Assembly: GCF_030818775.1 (NCBI RefSeq)
Contig: NZ_JAUTAU010000001.1
Coordinates: 1,926,001-1,990,000, forward strand
DNA: 64,000 nt
Origin: Bacillus sp. SORGH_AS_0510
GTDB taxonomy: Bacteria > Bacillota > Bacilli > Bacillales > Cytobacillaceae
Direction of reading: 5' to 3'
Shown here: one piece after another, positions 1 through 8,975 of the stretch
Numbering within the stretch: position 1 is the first letter of the stretch
Layout of the letters: every line of letters starts with the position of its first letter
Notes under the pieces: generated by a model
What the model was told of the DNA's origin: nothing
Databases searched by the model: none
The model's input: only the letters and a program-made list of their open reading frames with translations
Position numbers and translations under genes: made by a program

Positions 1-894
1 CATACTAAGAGAAAGACAATCTTAGTGTCTAGTGCCGTTCACCCAGAGTCTCGTGAAGTTCTTAAAACGTATGCTAAGGGTCAATATCTTGATGTGGTTG
101 AAGTGCCTGTAACTAATGGTGTAACAGATGTGGAAGCTTTAAAAGGGCTTGTGAATTCTGATGTTGCAGCTGTGATTGTTCAGTATCCAAACTTCTTTGG
201 CCGGATTGAGCCTTTAAAAGAACTTGAAGAGATTATCCATGAAAACAAATCCATGTTTGTAGTGTCTAGCAACCCATTGTCATTAGGTGTATTAACACCT
301 CCTGGAAAATTTGGTGCGGACATTGTGATCGGTGATGCTCAACCTTTTGGTATTCCAACAGCCTTCGGGGGACCACACTGCGGATACTTTGCGGTTACAA
401 CTAAATTAATGCGTAAGGTACCAGGACGTCTTGTTGGACAAACAACAGATGATCAAGGACGCCGTGGTTTTGTTTTAACTCTTCAAGCACGTGAACAGCA
501 TATTCGTCGTGATAAAGCGACATCAAATATTTGTTCTAACCAAGCGTTAAATGCATTGGCAGCATCTGTTGCCATGACGGCACTCGGTAAAAAAGGTGTC
601 CGTGAAATGGCAGCAGCTAACTTACAAAAAGCACATTATGCTAAAATTGCTTTTAAAGAAGCTGGATTTGAAATTTTGTATGACGGTCATTCATTCAATG
701 AATTTGTCGTGAAACTAAATAAACCAGTTAAAGAATTGAACCAAAAGCTTTTACAAAAGGGAATCATTGGCGGCTATGATTTAGGTCGTGACTATGCTGA
801 TCTCGCTAATCATATGTTGATTGCTGTAACAGAACAAAGGTCTAAGGAAGAAATTGATACTTTAGTGAAAGAATTGGGGGATTTGCATGCATAA
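1..894 (+). CDS. gcvPA: Glycine dehydrogenase (decarboxylating) subunit 1, 5'-truncated by window edge
   Basis: This is the N-terminal-half subunit of the two-subunit glycine cleavage P-protein, which with GcvPB decarboxylates glycine and passes the aminomethyl group to lipoylated GcvH. The open frame runs from base 1 ([19 protein letters not shown]), so the gene begins outside the window and about 298 C-terminal residues are present of the roughly 450 usual for the family. The GTG at 25 is internal and is not a start. Family sequence such as [16 protein letters not shown] and the [20 protein letters not shown] block is clear. It overlaps gcvPB by 8 bases, as is usual for the translationally coupled gcvT-gcvPA-gcvPB operon. 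Confidence 0.97.
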   Translation, partial: HTKRKTILVSSAVHPESREVLKTYAKGQYLDVVEVPVTNGVTDVEALKGLVNSDVAAVIVQYPNFFGRIEPLKELEEIIHENKSMFVVSSNPLSLGVLTPPGKFGADIVIGDAQPFGIPTAFGGPHCGYFAVTTKLMRKVPGRLVGQTTDDQGRRGFVLTLQAREQHIRRDKATSNICSNQALNALAASVAMTALGKKGVREMAAANLQKAHYAKIAFKEAGFEILYDGHSFNEFVVKLNKPVKELNQKLLQKGIIGGYDLGRDYADLANHMLIAVTEQRSKEEIDTLVKELGDLHA

Positions 895-2347
895 TCAAGA
901 CCAGGCGCTCATTTTTGAACTTAGTACACCGGGTCGAATCGGATACAGCCTTCCAGAAATGGATGTACCTGAATTAGACCTTAACAGTCTTCTTCCTGAA
1001 GGTTACGTGCGTGAAGAAGAACCTGAACTTCCAGAAGTATCTGAACTGGATATTATGCGCCATTATACTGCGCTTTCTAGAAGAAACCATGGAGTTGATT
1101 CTGGTTTCTATCCATTAGGTTCTTGTACCATGAAATATAATCCAAAAATTAATGAAAATGTTGCTCGTTTCAATGGGTTTGCTCATGTGCATCCGCTACA
1201 AGATGAAAGCTCAGTCCAAGGTGCACTTGAGCTATTATATGATTTGCAACAACATCTAATTGAAATTACAGGAATGGATGAAGTAACACTTCAACCAGCT
1301 GCAGGAGCACATGGTGAATGGACAGGGTTAATGTTAATTCGTGCTTACCATGAAGCAAATGGCGACCTGAAGCGTACAAAGGTTATTGTTCCAGACTCTG
1401 CCCATGGCACAAACCCGGCGTCCGCTACAATTGCAGGATTAGAAACAATTACTGTTAAATCTAATGAAAATGGTCTTGTAGATCTTGAGGACTTAAGAAG
1501 AGTAGTTGGAGAAGATACTGCAGCACTAATGTTAACCAATCCAAACACACTAGGACTTTTTGAGGAGAACATTCTTGAAATGGCTGAGATTGTCCATGGA
1601 GTAGGTGGAAAGCTGTATTATGATGGTGCCAACTTAAATGCGGTTCTATCAAAAGCTAGACCTGGGGATATGGGATTTGATGTGGTTCACTTAAATCTTC
1701 ATAAAACCTTCACTGGTCCACATGGTGGCGGTGGTCCTGGTTCAGGTCCAGTTGGTGTTAAAGCTGATTTAATTCCGTACCTTCCAAAGCCAGTTATCGC
1801 TAAGCGCGGTGATGAGTATGTACTAGATTATGATCGCCCACAATCTATTGGCCGAGTGAAACCATACTACGGAAACTTTGGTATTAATGTTCGTGCATAT
1901 ACGTATATACGCTCAATGGGTCCTGATGGATTAAAGGCAGTAACTGAGTATGCAGTGTTAAATGCAAACTATATGATGAGAAGGCTTGCTGAATACTATG
2001 ATCTACCGTTTGATAGACATTGTAAGCATGAATTCGTTCTTAGCGGCAGACGTCAGAAAAAATTAGGTGTGCGTACACTGGATATAGCTAAACGCCTGCT
2101 TGATTTTGGTTACCACCCACCAACCATCTACTTCCCGTTAAATGTGGAAGAGTGTATCATGATTGAGCCGACGGAAACTGAATCAAAAGAGACTCTAGAC
2201 TCATTTATTGATATCATGATTCAAATTGCAAAAGAGGCTGAGGTAAACCCTGAGATTGTTCAAGAGGCCCCACACACAACTGTTGTAGGCCGTATGGATG
2301 AAACAAAAGCTGCTCGTAAACCAGTTTTAAGGTTTCAAAAGGCTTAA
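887..2347 (+). CDS. gcvPB: Glycine dehydrogenase (decarboxylating) subunit 2
   Basis: This is the PLP-binding subunit of the glycine cleavage P-protein (486 aa, normal family length). The cofactor lysine lies in [21 protein letters not shown], a hallmark of GcvPB. The start overlaps the end of gcvPA (ATGCATAA), and there is a GGGGG tract just upstream. It is the last gene of the operon because a strong terminator follows directly. The role is cytosolic glycine catabolism, feeding one-carbon units to tetrahydrofolate; lipM, which makes the lipoyl donor for GcvH, lies about 0.7 kb downstream. Confidence 0.98.
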   Translation: MHNQDQALIFELSTPGRIGYSLPEMDVPELDLNSLLPEGYVREEEPELPEVSELDIMRHYTALSRRNHGVDSGFYPLGSCTMKYNPKINENVARFNGFAHVHPLQDESSVQGALELLYDLQQHLIEITGMDEVTLQPAAGAHGEWTGLMLIRAYHEANGDLKRTKVIVPDSAHGTNPASATIAGLETITVKSNENGLVDLEDLRRVVGEDTAALMLTNPNTLGLFEENILEMAEIVHGVGGKLYYDGANLNAVLSKARPGDMGFDVVHLNLHKTFTGPHGGGGPGSGPVGVKADLIPYLPKPVIAKRGDEYVLDYDRPQSIGRVKPYYGNFGINVRAYTYIRSMGPDGLKAVTEYAVLNANYMMRRLAEYYDLPFDRHCKHEFVLSGRRQKKLGVRTLDIAKRLLDFGYHPPTIYFPLNVEECIMIEPTETESKETLDSFIDIMIQIAKEAEVNPEIVQEAPHTTVVGRMDETKAARKPVLRFQKA

Positions 2348-2352
2348 TTAGT

Positions 2353-2395
2353 AATAAAGGTTAGATTCCTTTGTAGAATCTAACCTTTATTTTTT
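2353..2395 (+). terminator. Rho-independent terminator of the gcv operon
   Basis: A 16-bp perfect stem (2353-2368 with 2376-2391) has a 7-nt loop and is followed by a run of T. It sits six bases after the gcvPB stop codon. Confidence 0.9.
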
Positions 2396-2402
2396 GATGA
2401 AA

Positions 2403-2430
2403 ACTAAAAGGCTCCAGATTGTCTCCGGAA
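2403..2430 (-). terminator. Probable terminator of yqhL (minus strand)
   Basis: Read on the minus strand, AAGGTTCC and GGAGCCTT form an imperfect stem followed by TTTTAGTTTTC. It lies just beyond the yqhL stop codon and separates the two convergent genes. Confidence 0.6.
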
Positions 2431-2445
2431 CCTTAGGATCTCTTA

Positions 2446-2829
2446 TTATTTCTTTGCTTTTACTTTACCAGACCATTTTTTAAATCCGCCTTGCAGCTGG
2501 GTAAGATCCTTATAACCTTTACGGTGTAGGAATTGAGCTGCACGTGCACTACGCATGCCACTTTGGCAATATAAGTAAACAGGCATATCTTGACGAATCT
2601 CTTTCATGCGCATTTTCATTTGCGACATTGGGATATTACGTGCTCCTAAAATATGTCCGCCTTCGAATTCGTTTGGTTCACGAACATCAATAAGTTGTGC
2701 CTTTCTATAGCCCGCACGAAACTCTTCTTCTGATACCGTTTTAACAATCCTTTTCTGATAGAAGTAGGTGAAAACGGAGTAGATAATAAATGCTGCAATA
2801 ATAATTAATAAAGTATAAAGTGAACTCAA
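2446..2829 (-). CDS. yqhL: Membrane-anchored rhodanese-like protein (YqhL)
   Basis: This is a 127-aa protein with one N-terminal membrane segment (SLYTLLIIIAAFIIYSVFTYF) followed by a rhodanese domain. The active-site loop is CQSGMRSA, with the catalytic Cys, and a typical LIDVREPNEFEGGHI block precedes it. I chose the TTG at 2829 because AAAGGAG lies about 9 bases before it and the length then matches YqhL; a longer reading from 2931 adds 34 residues that do not look conserved. Sulfurtransferase activity is inferred from the fold and the physiological substrate is unknown. It is transcribed against gcvPB and lies next to lipM, as in B. subtilis. Confidence 0.88.
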   Translation of the reverse strand: MSSLYTLLIIIAAFIIYSVFTYFYQKRIVKTVSEEEFRAGYRKAQLIDVREPNEFEGGHILGARNIPMSQMKMRMKEIRQDMPVYLYCQSGMRSARAAQFLHRKGYKDLTQLQGGFKKWSGKVKAKK

Positions 2830-3019
2830 CTTCTTTTTACTCCTTTCAAGCTTTCCTGCACTAGTTTTTATTATATAAGTCATTTCTCTAAAGATAAAGA
2901 TGCATGTGAAAAATTCTTTTATTTTTCTCACTTCATTATACCAGAAACATCTTATTTTGAATTCATATCAGATTTTGGTAGACTTAAGAACGACAAAACA
3001 TAACAAATGAGGTTTTTAC

Positions 3020-3856
3020 ATGAAAAAAGAAGTTTGGCGTTTTATAGATACTGGTAATAGTTCTCCGTCTTTTAATATGGCTTTGGATGAGGCGCTACTT
3101 GATTGGCATAGTGAAGGGAAATTTCCGCCTGTCATTCGGTTTTATGGCTGGAATCCTCCAACACTATCCGTAGGTTATTTTCAGAAGGTGGAAAAGGAAA
3201 TAGATATGGAGGCAGTAAAAGCTCATAATTTAGGCTTCGTTAGAAGGCCAACTGGTGGCCGCGGTGTGCTCCATGAGCATGAGCTTACTTACAGTGTAAT
3301 CGTTTCAGAGGATCATCCTGAAATGCCAAGTTCCGTTACAGAGGCTTATCGAGTGATTTCTGAAGGTATCTTGAAAGGGTTTCATCATTTAGGATTAGAA
3401 GCTTATTTTGCTGTTCCAAAAACTTCTGAGGAACGTGATGCATTGAAAAATCCACGTTCTGCCGTGTGCTTCGATGCACCGAGCTGGTATGAACTTGTTG
3501 TCGAGGGAAGAAAGGTAGCAGGTAGTGCTCAAACAAGACAAAAGGGTGTCATTCTCCAGCACGGATCTATTCTCCTGGATCTTGATGAAGACAAACTATT
3601 TAGTTTATTTAAATATCCAAATGAACGAGTAAAAGAACGGATGAGGAAGGCTTTTAAAGATAAAGCCGTTGCTATTAACGCCATTAGTCCGAGAAGAATT
3701 ACGCTGGAAGAAGCAAAGGAAGCCTTTTATAAAGGGTTTGCTGAAGGATTAAATATCGAACTTGAACCTTATCAATTAACAGAGGAAGAGCTTACCTACG
3801 TTCAAAAGATTGCAACTGAACGATACGAAAATGATGAATGGAACTTTAAACGATAA
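3020..3856 (+). CDS. lipM: Octanoyl-[GcvH]:protein N-octanoyltransferase
   Basis: This 278-aa member of the lipoate/biotin ligase fold family transfers octanoate from octanoyl-ACP to GcvH, the first step of lipoyl cofactor assembly in Bacillus. Visible motifs are [18 protein letters not shown], the Cys region [13 protein letters not shown] and the lysine region [12 protein letters not shown] followed by ILQHGSI. Length and neighbourhood (gcv operon, yqhL) agree with B. subtilis LipM. Lipoylated GcvH and BkdB (encoded near 56 kb) are downstream clients. It appears to be a single-gene unit with its own terminator. Confidence 0.95.
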   Translation: MKKEVWRFIDTGNSSPSFNMALDEALLDWHSEGKFPPVIRFYGWNPPTLSVGYFQKVEKEIDMEAVKAHNLGFVRRPTGGRGVLHEHELTYSVIVSEDHPEMPSSVTEAYRVISEGILKGFHHLGLEAYFAVPKTSEERDALKNPRSAVCFDAPSWYELVVEGRKVAGSAQTRQKGVILQHGSILLDLDEDKLFSLFKYPNERVKERMRKAFKDKAVAINAISPRRITLEEAKEAFYKGFAEGLNIELEPYQLTEEELTYVQKIATERYENDEWNFKR

Positions 3857-3865
3857 CTTGAAAGA

Positions 3866-3887
3866 AAGCGGCGCTTGCCGCTTTTTT
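3866..3887 (+). terminator. Rho-independent terminator after lipM
   Basis: The stem AAGCGGC/GCCGCTT encloses a GCTT tetraloop and is followed by a T tract. Confidence 0.9.
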
Positions 3888-4007
3888 CCATTTTAATAAA
3901 CCTTTTTAAAAAAAGTAGCAAGCCGCGAAATTTGTTAAAATTTCCTGTTTTAAGACGAAAACCGCAGAAAATCTTTCATTATCTCGTGAATCTAGTTATT
4001 TTTACGT

Positions 4008-4085
4008 TTGACAAAATAATTGTTTTTTGCCTCAAATACAATATATTGTGGTGCCGAAAATATTTTCGGTACCATATATAGATTT
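4008..4085 (+). promoter_or_regulatory. Putative nrdJ promoter region with two NrdR-box-like sites
   Basis: In the 345-base gap before nrdJ a TTGACA (4008-4013) is followed by a weak -10 (TCAAAT, 4032-4037). CAATATATTG at 4039-4048 fits the NrdR core CWATATVTWG exactly, and CCATATATAG at 4072-4081 fits it with one mismatch. The centre-to-centre distance is 33 bp, close to the about three helical turns of known NrdR site pairs. Between them lies a nearly perfect 24-bp palindrome (4050-4073) around CCGAAAATATTTTCGG. Control by the ATP/dATP-sensing repressor NrdR is an inference from motif match and position. I see nothing else in the rest of the gap (4090-4190). Confidence 0.55.
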
Positions 4086-4201
4086 TTTAGTTGCTAATTC
4101 TAGTCGAGCTATGATACCTTATTTATATAAGAAAACTAGATATAGCAAAAGAATGCTAGACTAGACACAATAGGTAGATTTAATTTGAAGGAGTTGTTCT
4201 C

Positions 4202-5641
4202 ATGTCTGTTGTTTTTAGACAAAAAATGAATATTGATTTTGAAAGGTTGAATGAGGATATCCGCCTATTCCCCCAGGTACACCCGGTTACCCCAGATATG
4301 AAAATAACTCATAAGGGTGTTTCGCGTTTGGTTATGTTGGACCGCTACACCTTTAAAGACACTGAAAAAATTACTCTCACAAACGGCGACTTTGTAGTTC
4401 TCACCATAAAAGAGGATCCAAAATTTCCAGCACGAGGTTTGGGATACATCCAGGAAATTGATTGGGAAAGTAAAAAAGCAAAAGTTTTGGTTGAAGAGGA
4501 ATTTAGAGGAGTGCTCGATCATCCTGAAGAAGCAAGCACAGGAATCATTGTTCGTTCTTTAGATGTGATTGAAAAGCCACTAGAGCTATTTTACGAGCAA
4601 ATTGCGAAACGTAATGCAACAGGTCTTGCAGCCGTGGAAGAGACGGAAGAAAAGCGTCAAGAGTGGTACGAGAAGTTTTATCAAGAGCTTGTTTCAATGA
4701 ATTTCGTTCCAGCTGGGCGTGTGCTGTATGGTGCTGGAGCCAATACAGATGTGACATTCTTTAACTGCTATGTCATGCCGTTCGTACCGGACTCAAGGGA
4801 AGGTATCTCTGATCACCGTAAACAGGTAATGGAGATCATGAGCCGTGGAGGCGGGGTTGGAACCAATGGATCGACATTAAGACCACGTAATACACTTGCA
4901 AGAGGTGTAAATGGAAAATCATCTGGTTCTGTATCATGGTTAGATGATATTGCTAAATTGACGCACTTGGTAGAACAAGGCGGGTCGCGCCGCGGAGCTC
5001 AGATGATCATGTTAGCTGACTGGCATCCAGACATTATTGAATTTATTATTTCTAAGATGCAAAATCCTAGAATTCTACGATTCTTAATTGAAAATACAAA
5101 TGATGAAACAATCAAGAAGCATGCTAAGGATAAGTTAAAGTTCACACCTCTTACACTGCAAGAAACAGCCATGTATCAAGGTATTGTAAATTATAAAAAC
5201 ATCCAAGGTTATGGTGGCTTTGACGAAAAAATCATAGCTGATGCTGAAGAAAAATTAATAACGGGTGGTAATTACACCGTTCATAATTCAGAGTTTTTAA
5301 CTGGAGCAAATATTTCTGTATGTTTAACAAAAGAATTTATGGAAGCTGTCGAAAATGATAGTGAATATGAACTTCGTTTCCCTTATGTCGAGCACTATGA
5401 TCAAGAAGAAATGAAAATATACAATGAAGAATGGCATAAAGTTGGTGATGTACGCGAGTGGGAAAGAATGGGCCACAAAGTTCGTGTTTACAAAAAAATC
5501 AAAGCAAAAGAACTTTGGAACCTTATCAATATTTGTGCGACATACTCAGCAGAGCCAGGTATCTTCTTCATTGATAATGCCAACGACATGACAAATGCAA
5601 AAGCGTATGGCCAACAAGTTGTTGCAACAAATCCGTGTGGT
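4202..5641 (+). CDS. nrdJ: Adenosylcobalamin-dependent (class II) ribonucleotide reductase NrdJ, exon 1 (residues 1-480)
   Basis: This is the N-terminal 480 residues of an 852-aa class II ribonucleotide reductase that reduces ribonucleotides to deoxyribonucleotides using a radical from coenzyme B12. Recognisable blocks are FVPAGRVLYGAGA, FNCYVMPFV (first cysteine of the active-site disulfide pair), the RGGGVGTNGSTLRPR loop and ATNPCG. The last is the catalytic Asn-Pro-Cys(thiyl)-Gly-Glu loop, cut after Gly480. Unspliced translation would add only Lys-Val-Ala before a stop codon at 5651, giving an inactive product. GAAGGAG lies 9 bases before the ATG. The remainder is encoded at 5893-7011 after an apparent self-splicing intron. 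Confidence 0.93.
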
Positions 5642-5892
5642 AAAGTGGCTTAGTTTGCCTCACGTTAAAAATTGCGGAATAAAGCGGGAAGGCTGAGATG
5701 CTAATCCGAACCGAAGGCTAGATATAAAAATCTAGTCAGGGGCAACGCATAGATGGTGAACCTGCACTGCAGAATATAATCCATCCACGAGGCCGCAACA
5801 TTACAAATTAAACGTAATGAAAAGTTATGCTGACCTAACGGAAAATCAACCGTTAGAACTAGAGGATAAAAAGCCTTTAGGATAACAATCTG
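5642..5892 (+). ncRNA. Probable group I self-splicing intron (251 nt, no ORF) in nrdJ
   Basis: The insert separates NPCG from EQPLAPFSVCNLAAVNLAE without loss of a codon. The 5' exon ends in U5641, and exon bases 5634-5641 (CGTGTGGT) pair with a guide sequence GCCTCACG at 5657-5664. This gives a P1 helix of seven pairs, including the conserved U-G at the splice site, plus one U-U mismatch. The four bases just 5' of the guide (GTTT, 5653-5656) pair with exon 2 GAAC, which is P10. The last intron base is G (5892). Other helices are P3-like TTGCGG/CCGCAA (5672-5677 with 5793-5798), P8-like CATTAC/GTAATG (5799-5819) and P9-like CTAACGG/CCGTTAG. I could not assign P7 with confidence by eye. Confidence 0.85.
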
Positions 5893-7011
5893 GAACAACC
5901 ACTTGCACCATTTTCTGTTTGTAACCTTGCTGCTGTAAATCTTGCTGAGATGGCAGATAAGGAAACTAAAACAGTTGATTTTGAGAAGTTAAAGAAAACT
6001 GTAGCTGTTGGAGTACGGATGCAAGATAACGTTATTAATGCAACTCCTTACTTCCTTGAAGAAAACAAAAGACAGGCTCTTGGTGAGCGTCGTGTCGGTT
6101 TAGGAGTAATGGGCTTACACGATTTATTAATCTATTGTGAAACCGAGTATGGCTCACCAGAAGGTAATACATTAGTTGATAAAGTATTTGAAACCATTGC
6201 AACAACTGCCTATAGAACATCAGTTCAATTAGCATCAGAGAAGGGAAGTTTCCCGTTCTTAGATGGTGGAACTACTGAAGAGACAAATCGTTTGAGACAG
6301 GCATTTATTAATACAGGATTTATGAAAAAAATGCCTGAGGATGTCCGCCAATCCATTTTAGAAAAAGGAATTAGAAATTCCCATTTGCTAACTGTTGCTC
6401 CTACGGGATCCACTGGGACTATGATTGGAGTTTCCACCGGCCTTGAACCTTATTTCTCATTTTCTTATTTCCGCAGTGGACGTCTTGGTAAATTTATCGA
6501 AGTCAATGCAGATATCGTACAAGAGTATTTAGAGCAACATCCAGAAGCAGATGCAAACAACCTGCCAAAATGGTTCATTACAGCAATGGAATTAGCTCCA
6601 GAGGCACATGCGGACGTTCAATGCGTCATCCAACGCTGGATCGATAGCTCCATTAGTAAAACAGTGAATGCCCCTAAAGGCTATAGTGTAGAACAAGTAG
6701 AAAAAGTATACGAGCGCTTATATCGTGGGGGTGCTAAAGGTGGTACTGTCTATGTAGATGGTTCCCGTGATTCTCAGGTACTGACACTTAAAGCTGAAGA
6801 AAATACAAATGAGCAGTTATCGATGTTTGATGAAAAACCAAAGCAACATGTGGTTCTAGTCGATACAATCAGTGATCTGCGTTCAACAGACGTTACAATT
6901 GGCTCCGAAGTCGGGAACACCTGCCCGGTTTGTCGTAAAGGGAAGGTAAAAGAAATTGGCGGTTGTAATACATGTACAAACTGTAATGCACAACTTAAAT
7001 GTGGTTTGTAA
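5893..7011 (+). CDS. nrdJ: Ribonucleotide reductase NrdJ, exon 2 (residues 481-852)
   Basis: This exon resumes in frame at the catalytic Glu481 (GAA CAA CCA) and encodes 372 residues. Family blocks include LAPFSVCNLAAVNLAE, RVGLGVMGLHDLL and the PTGSTGTMIGVSTGLEP phosphate-binding loop (ligand role from family knowledge). Near the C-terminus are CPVCRKGK, CNTCTNC and a final CNAQLKCGL, typical of the flexible redox-active cysteine tail that re-reduces the active site. The ATG at 5950 has no ribosome binding site and lies inside the conserved region, so it is not a true start. A hairpin terminator follows 9 bases after the stop. It is needed together with exon 1 for a functional enzyme. Confidence 0.93.
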   Translation, partial: EQPLAPFSVCNLAAVNLAEMADKETKTVDFEKLKKTVAVGVRMQDNVINATPYFLEENKRQALGERRVGLGVMGLHDLLIYCETEYGSPEGNTLVDKVFETIATTAYRTSVQLASEKGSFPFLDGGTTEETNRLRQAFINTGFMKKMPEDVRQSILEKGIRNSHLLTVAPTGSTGTMIGVSTGLEPYFSFSYFRSGRLGKFIEVNADIVQEYLEQHPEADANNLPKWFITAMELAPEAHADVQCVIQRWIDSSISKTVNAPKGYSVEQVEKVYERLYRGGAKGGTVYVDGSRDSQVLTLKAEENTNEQLSMFDEKPKQHVVLVDTISDLRSTDVTIGSEVGNTCPVCRKGKVKEIGGCNTCTNCNAQLKCGL

Positions 7012-7020
7012 AATAAGAAT

Positions 7021-7057
7021 GAAAGATGGGTGGAAATCATTATTTCCACCCTCTTTC
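7021..7057 (+). terminator. Terminator after nrdJ
   Basis: A long hairpin pairs GAAAGA-GGGTGGAAAT with ATTTCCACCC-CTTTC, giving more than 15 pairs. The T tract is short, so it may act mainly as an mRNA-stabilising stem. Confidence 0.7.
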
Positions 7058-7177
7058 TATGTAAAAATTATATCAGAATAAGTTTGTAATCCAATTGTAA
7101 TATTCCTGTGAAGTCATTGTTATTAATTCCTTGTATAGTATGAGTATCAAAAACATCACTCCAAGGAGGATTACATT

Positions 7178-7627
7178 TTGCTAAAAAAATTAATCTCAGT
7201 TCTCGCGCTTACAATTGGACTTAGCTCTGTGTTTGCTACTACGGGTGATAAAGCAGAAGCAGCATACTACCATACTAAAGCAATTTCAGTGGCCAAGGCT
7301 AACCTTGGTGTTCCATATAGATGGGGTGGAATCACTCCAAGTGGTTTCGACTGTTCAGGTCTAGTGAAATATTCCTTCGCAAAAGCAGGAAAAGTCTTAC
7401 CTAGAACGGCAGCAGATATGTTTTACACAAAGGGCTACCGAGTAAGCTATTTACAGCCTGGAGATTTATTGTTCTATGCACCAACCAAAGCAAGCAGACC
7501 AACACATGTTGCAATGTATCTTGGAGCAGGGAAAATGATTATGGCTTCATCATCAAAGGGTGTTATTGTTACGTATACAAGTAATACCTACTGGAAGCCA
7601 AAATATATCGGAGCGAAGCGGATCTAA
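7178..7627 (+). CDS. Secreted NlpC/P60-family cell-wall hydrolase
   Basis: This is a 149-aa protein with a signal peptide (LLKKLISVLALTIGLSSVFA, cleavage probably near KAEA-A at residue 28) and a single NlpC/P60 domain. The catalytic Cys is in SGFDCSGLVKYSF and the catalytic His in RPTHVAMYLGAGK. Family members cleave gamma-D-Glu-meso-diaminopimelate bonds in peptidoglycan stems. It has no SH3 or LysM wall-binding module, so it is a minimal enzyme. The TTG start is supported by AAGGAGG 8 bases upstream. It stands alone between the nrdJ terminator and a repeat element; its exact role (growth, lysis or spore) cannot be told. Confidence 0.88.
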   Translation: MLKKLISVLALTIGLSSVFATTGDKAEAAYYHTKAISVAKANLGVPYRWGGITPSGFDCSGLVKYSFAKAGKVLPRTAADMFYTKGYRVSYLQPGDLLFYAPTKASRPTHVAMYLGAGKMIMASSSKGVIVTYTSNTYWKPKYIGAKRI

Positions 7628-7633
7628 ACTAAA

Positions 7634-7710
7634 GGCTGTGTTAAAGACCATTGTTGATTTATACACCCTGGTGCCTGGAGCGGAAATCAACAGGCAAATT
7701 TAACAGAGCC
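7634..7710 (+). repeat. Short, internally deleted MITE-like repeat (copy R1)
   Basis: Starts GGCTGTGTTAAAGA and ends TTTAACAGAGCC, an inverted repeat. Both ends match the 183-bp copy at 30460-30642, but the central arm of about 100 bp is missing between CACCCTG and GTGCCTGGAGCGG. Confidence 0.8.
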
Positions 7711-7729
7711 AAACGATAACAAATCTCAA

Positions 7730-7757
7730 GAGTACCGGCAAAGTCGGTACTCTTTTT
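7730..7757 (+). terminator. Rho-independent terminator
   Basis: GAGTACCG (7730-7737) pairs with CGGTACTC (7745-7752), followed by TTTTT. It probably ends NlpC/P60 transcripts that read through repeat R1. Confidence 0.85.
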
Positions 7758-7863
7758 CTTCTTTAATGAAGAAGAATGGAAATAATTGTTCCATCTAGAA
7801 TCCCTTAAACTTTTCACCAATAGTGAATACTAGATGAAAAGCAACTGAGAAAAGAGGGACACC

Positions 7864-8890
7864 ATGGAACCATTTATGCCGCAGTTAGTGTATATTGAAC
7901 CGAAAGCATTAGACATACCCACTAGGCAGAGAATTAAAAGAAAAGTTTACAAAAATGGGATTGGAGATACGAGAAACTACTTCCCATAACCAGGTAAGGG
8001 GTATACCAGGAGATAACGAATTACAACAATATAGAAACGCAAAATCCACATTAGTGGTTGGAATCAGAAGAACTCTGAAATTCGATACATCAAAACCCTC
8101 TGCTGAATATGCTATCCCACTTGCGACAGGGTGTATGGGGCATTGTCACTATTGTTATTTACAAACAACGCTAGGAAGTAAGCCATACATTCGGACATAT
8201 GTGAATTTAGAGGAGATTTTTGAACAAGCACAAAAATATATGGATGAACGCAAACCTGAAATTACCCGATTTGAAGCAGCTTGTACTTCAGATATTGTGG
8301 GTTTGGACCACTTAACCCATTCACTCAAGAAAGCAATTGAATTTATTGGGCAATCGGAGTTCGGAGAGCTACGCTTTGTAACGAAGTTTCATCATGTAGA
8401 TCATCTTTTAGACGCAAAACACAATGGAAGAACCCGTTTTAGATTTAGTGTAAATTCACGATATGTGATTAAAAATTTCGAACCGGGTACATCCTCGTTT
8501 GAAGACCGGCTTAAAGCTGCAAGGAAGGTTGCCAATGCTGGTTATCCGTTAGGCTTTATTGTAGCGCCAATTTACTTGCATGAAGATTGGAAAGAAGGGT
8601 ATCGGGAGCTATTCGAAAGATTAAGTAATGAATTAGCGGGACTAGAAATTCCTAATCTAACCTTTGAGCTCATTCAGCACAGATTTACTAAACCGGCTAA
8701 AAATGTAATAGCTAAACGATACCCAAAAACGAAGCTCGAAATGGATGAAGGGAAGAGGAAGTACAAATGGGGCCGGTATGGGATTGGCAAATATGTTTAT
8801 CCGGATGAAGCGGCAAAAGATTTAGAAGGCACTATCCGTCAGTATGTAGCAGAATTCTTCCCAAACGCAGAAGTCCAATATTTCACTTAG
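7864..8890 (+). pseudogene. splB: Spore photoproduct lyase with a one-base frameshift near the N-terminus
   Basis: SplB is a radical-SAM enzyme that reverses the thymine dimer 'spore photoproduct' during germination. The cluster motif is CMGHCHYC, and length and sequence are typical. The expected start is the ATG at 7864 (MEPFMPQLVYIEPKALDI), with AGAGGG upstream. At the CCC of 7917-7919 the frame shifts by one base; removing one C joins it to PLGRELKEKFTKMGLEIRETTSHNQVR and gives about 342 residues. As it stands, translation from 7864 is out of frame and only a product from 7955, lacking about 30 residues but keeping the whole radical-SAM core, could be made. A sequencing or assembly error in the C run is an equally good explanation. 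Confidence 0.85.
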
Positions 8891-8975
8891 AAAATTTTGT
8901 TCTTGTCCGACGTACTATTTTTTCTTGTTCGCGCTTAAAGATGTAACAATGAGTTCATCTTTAGGAGTGGCTGCC

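Noticed and set aside
3875..4081. 68-codon frame after lipM
   Set aside because: It starts inside the lipM terminator hairpin and runs through the nrdJ control region; composition is that of AT-rich non-coding DNA.
4086..4201. Cobalamin riboswitch upstream of nrdJ
   Set aside because: I looked for the conserved B12-box pattern (GCCACTG-like) and did not find it; NrdR-type sites explain the region better.
5650..5950. nrdJ as two separate genes or a pseudogene
   Set aside because: The second part has no RBS and begins in the middle of the conserved catalytic region. Intron pairing joins both parts without loss of a codon.
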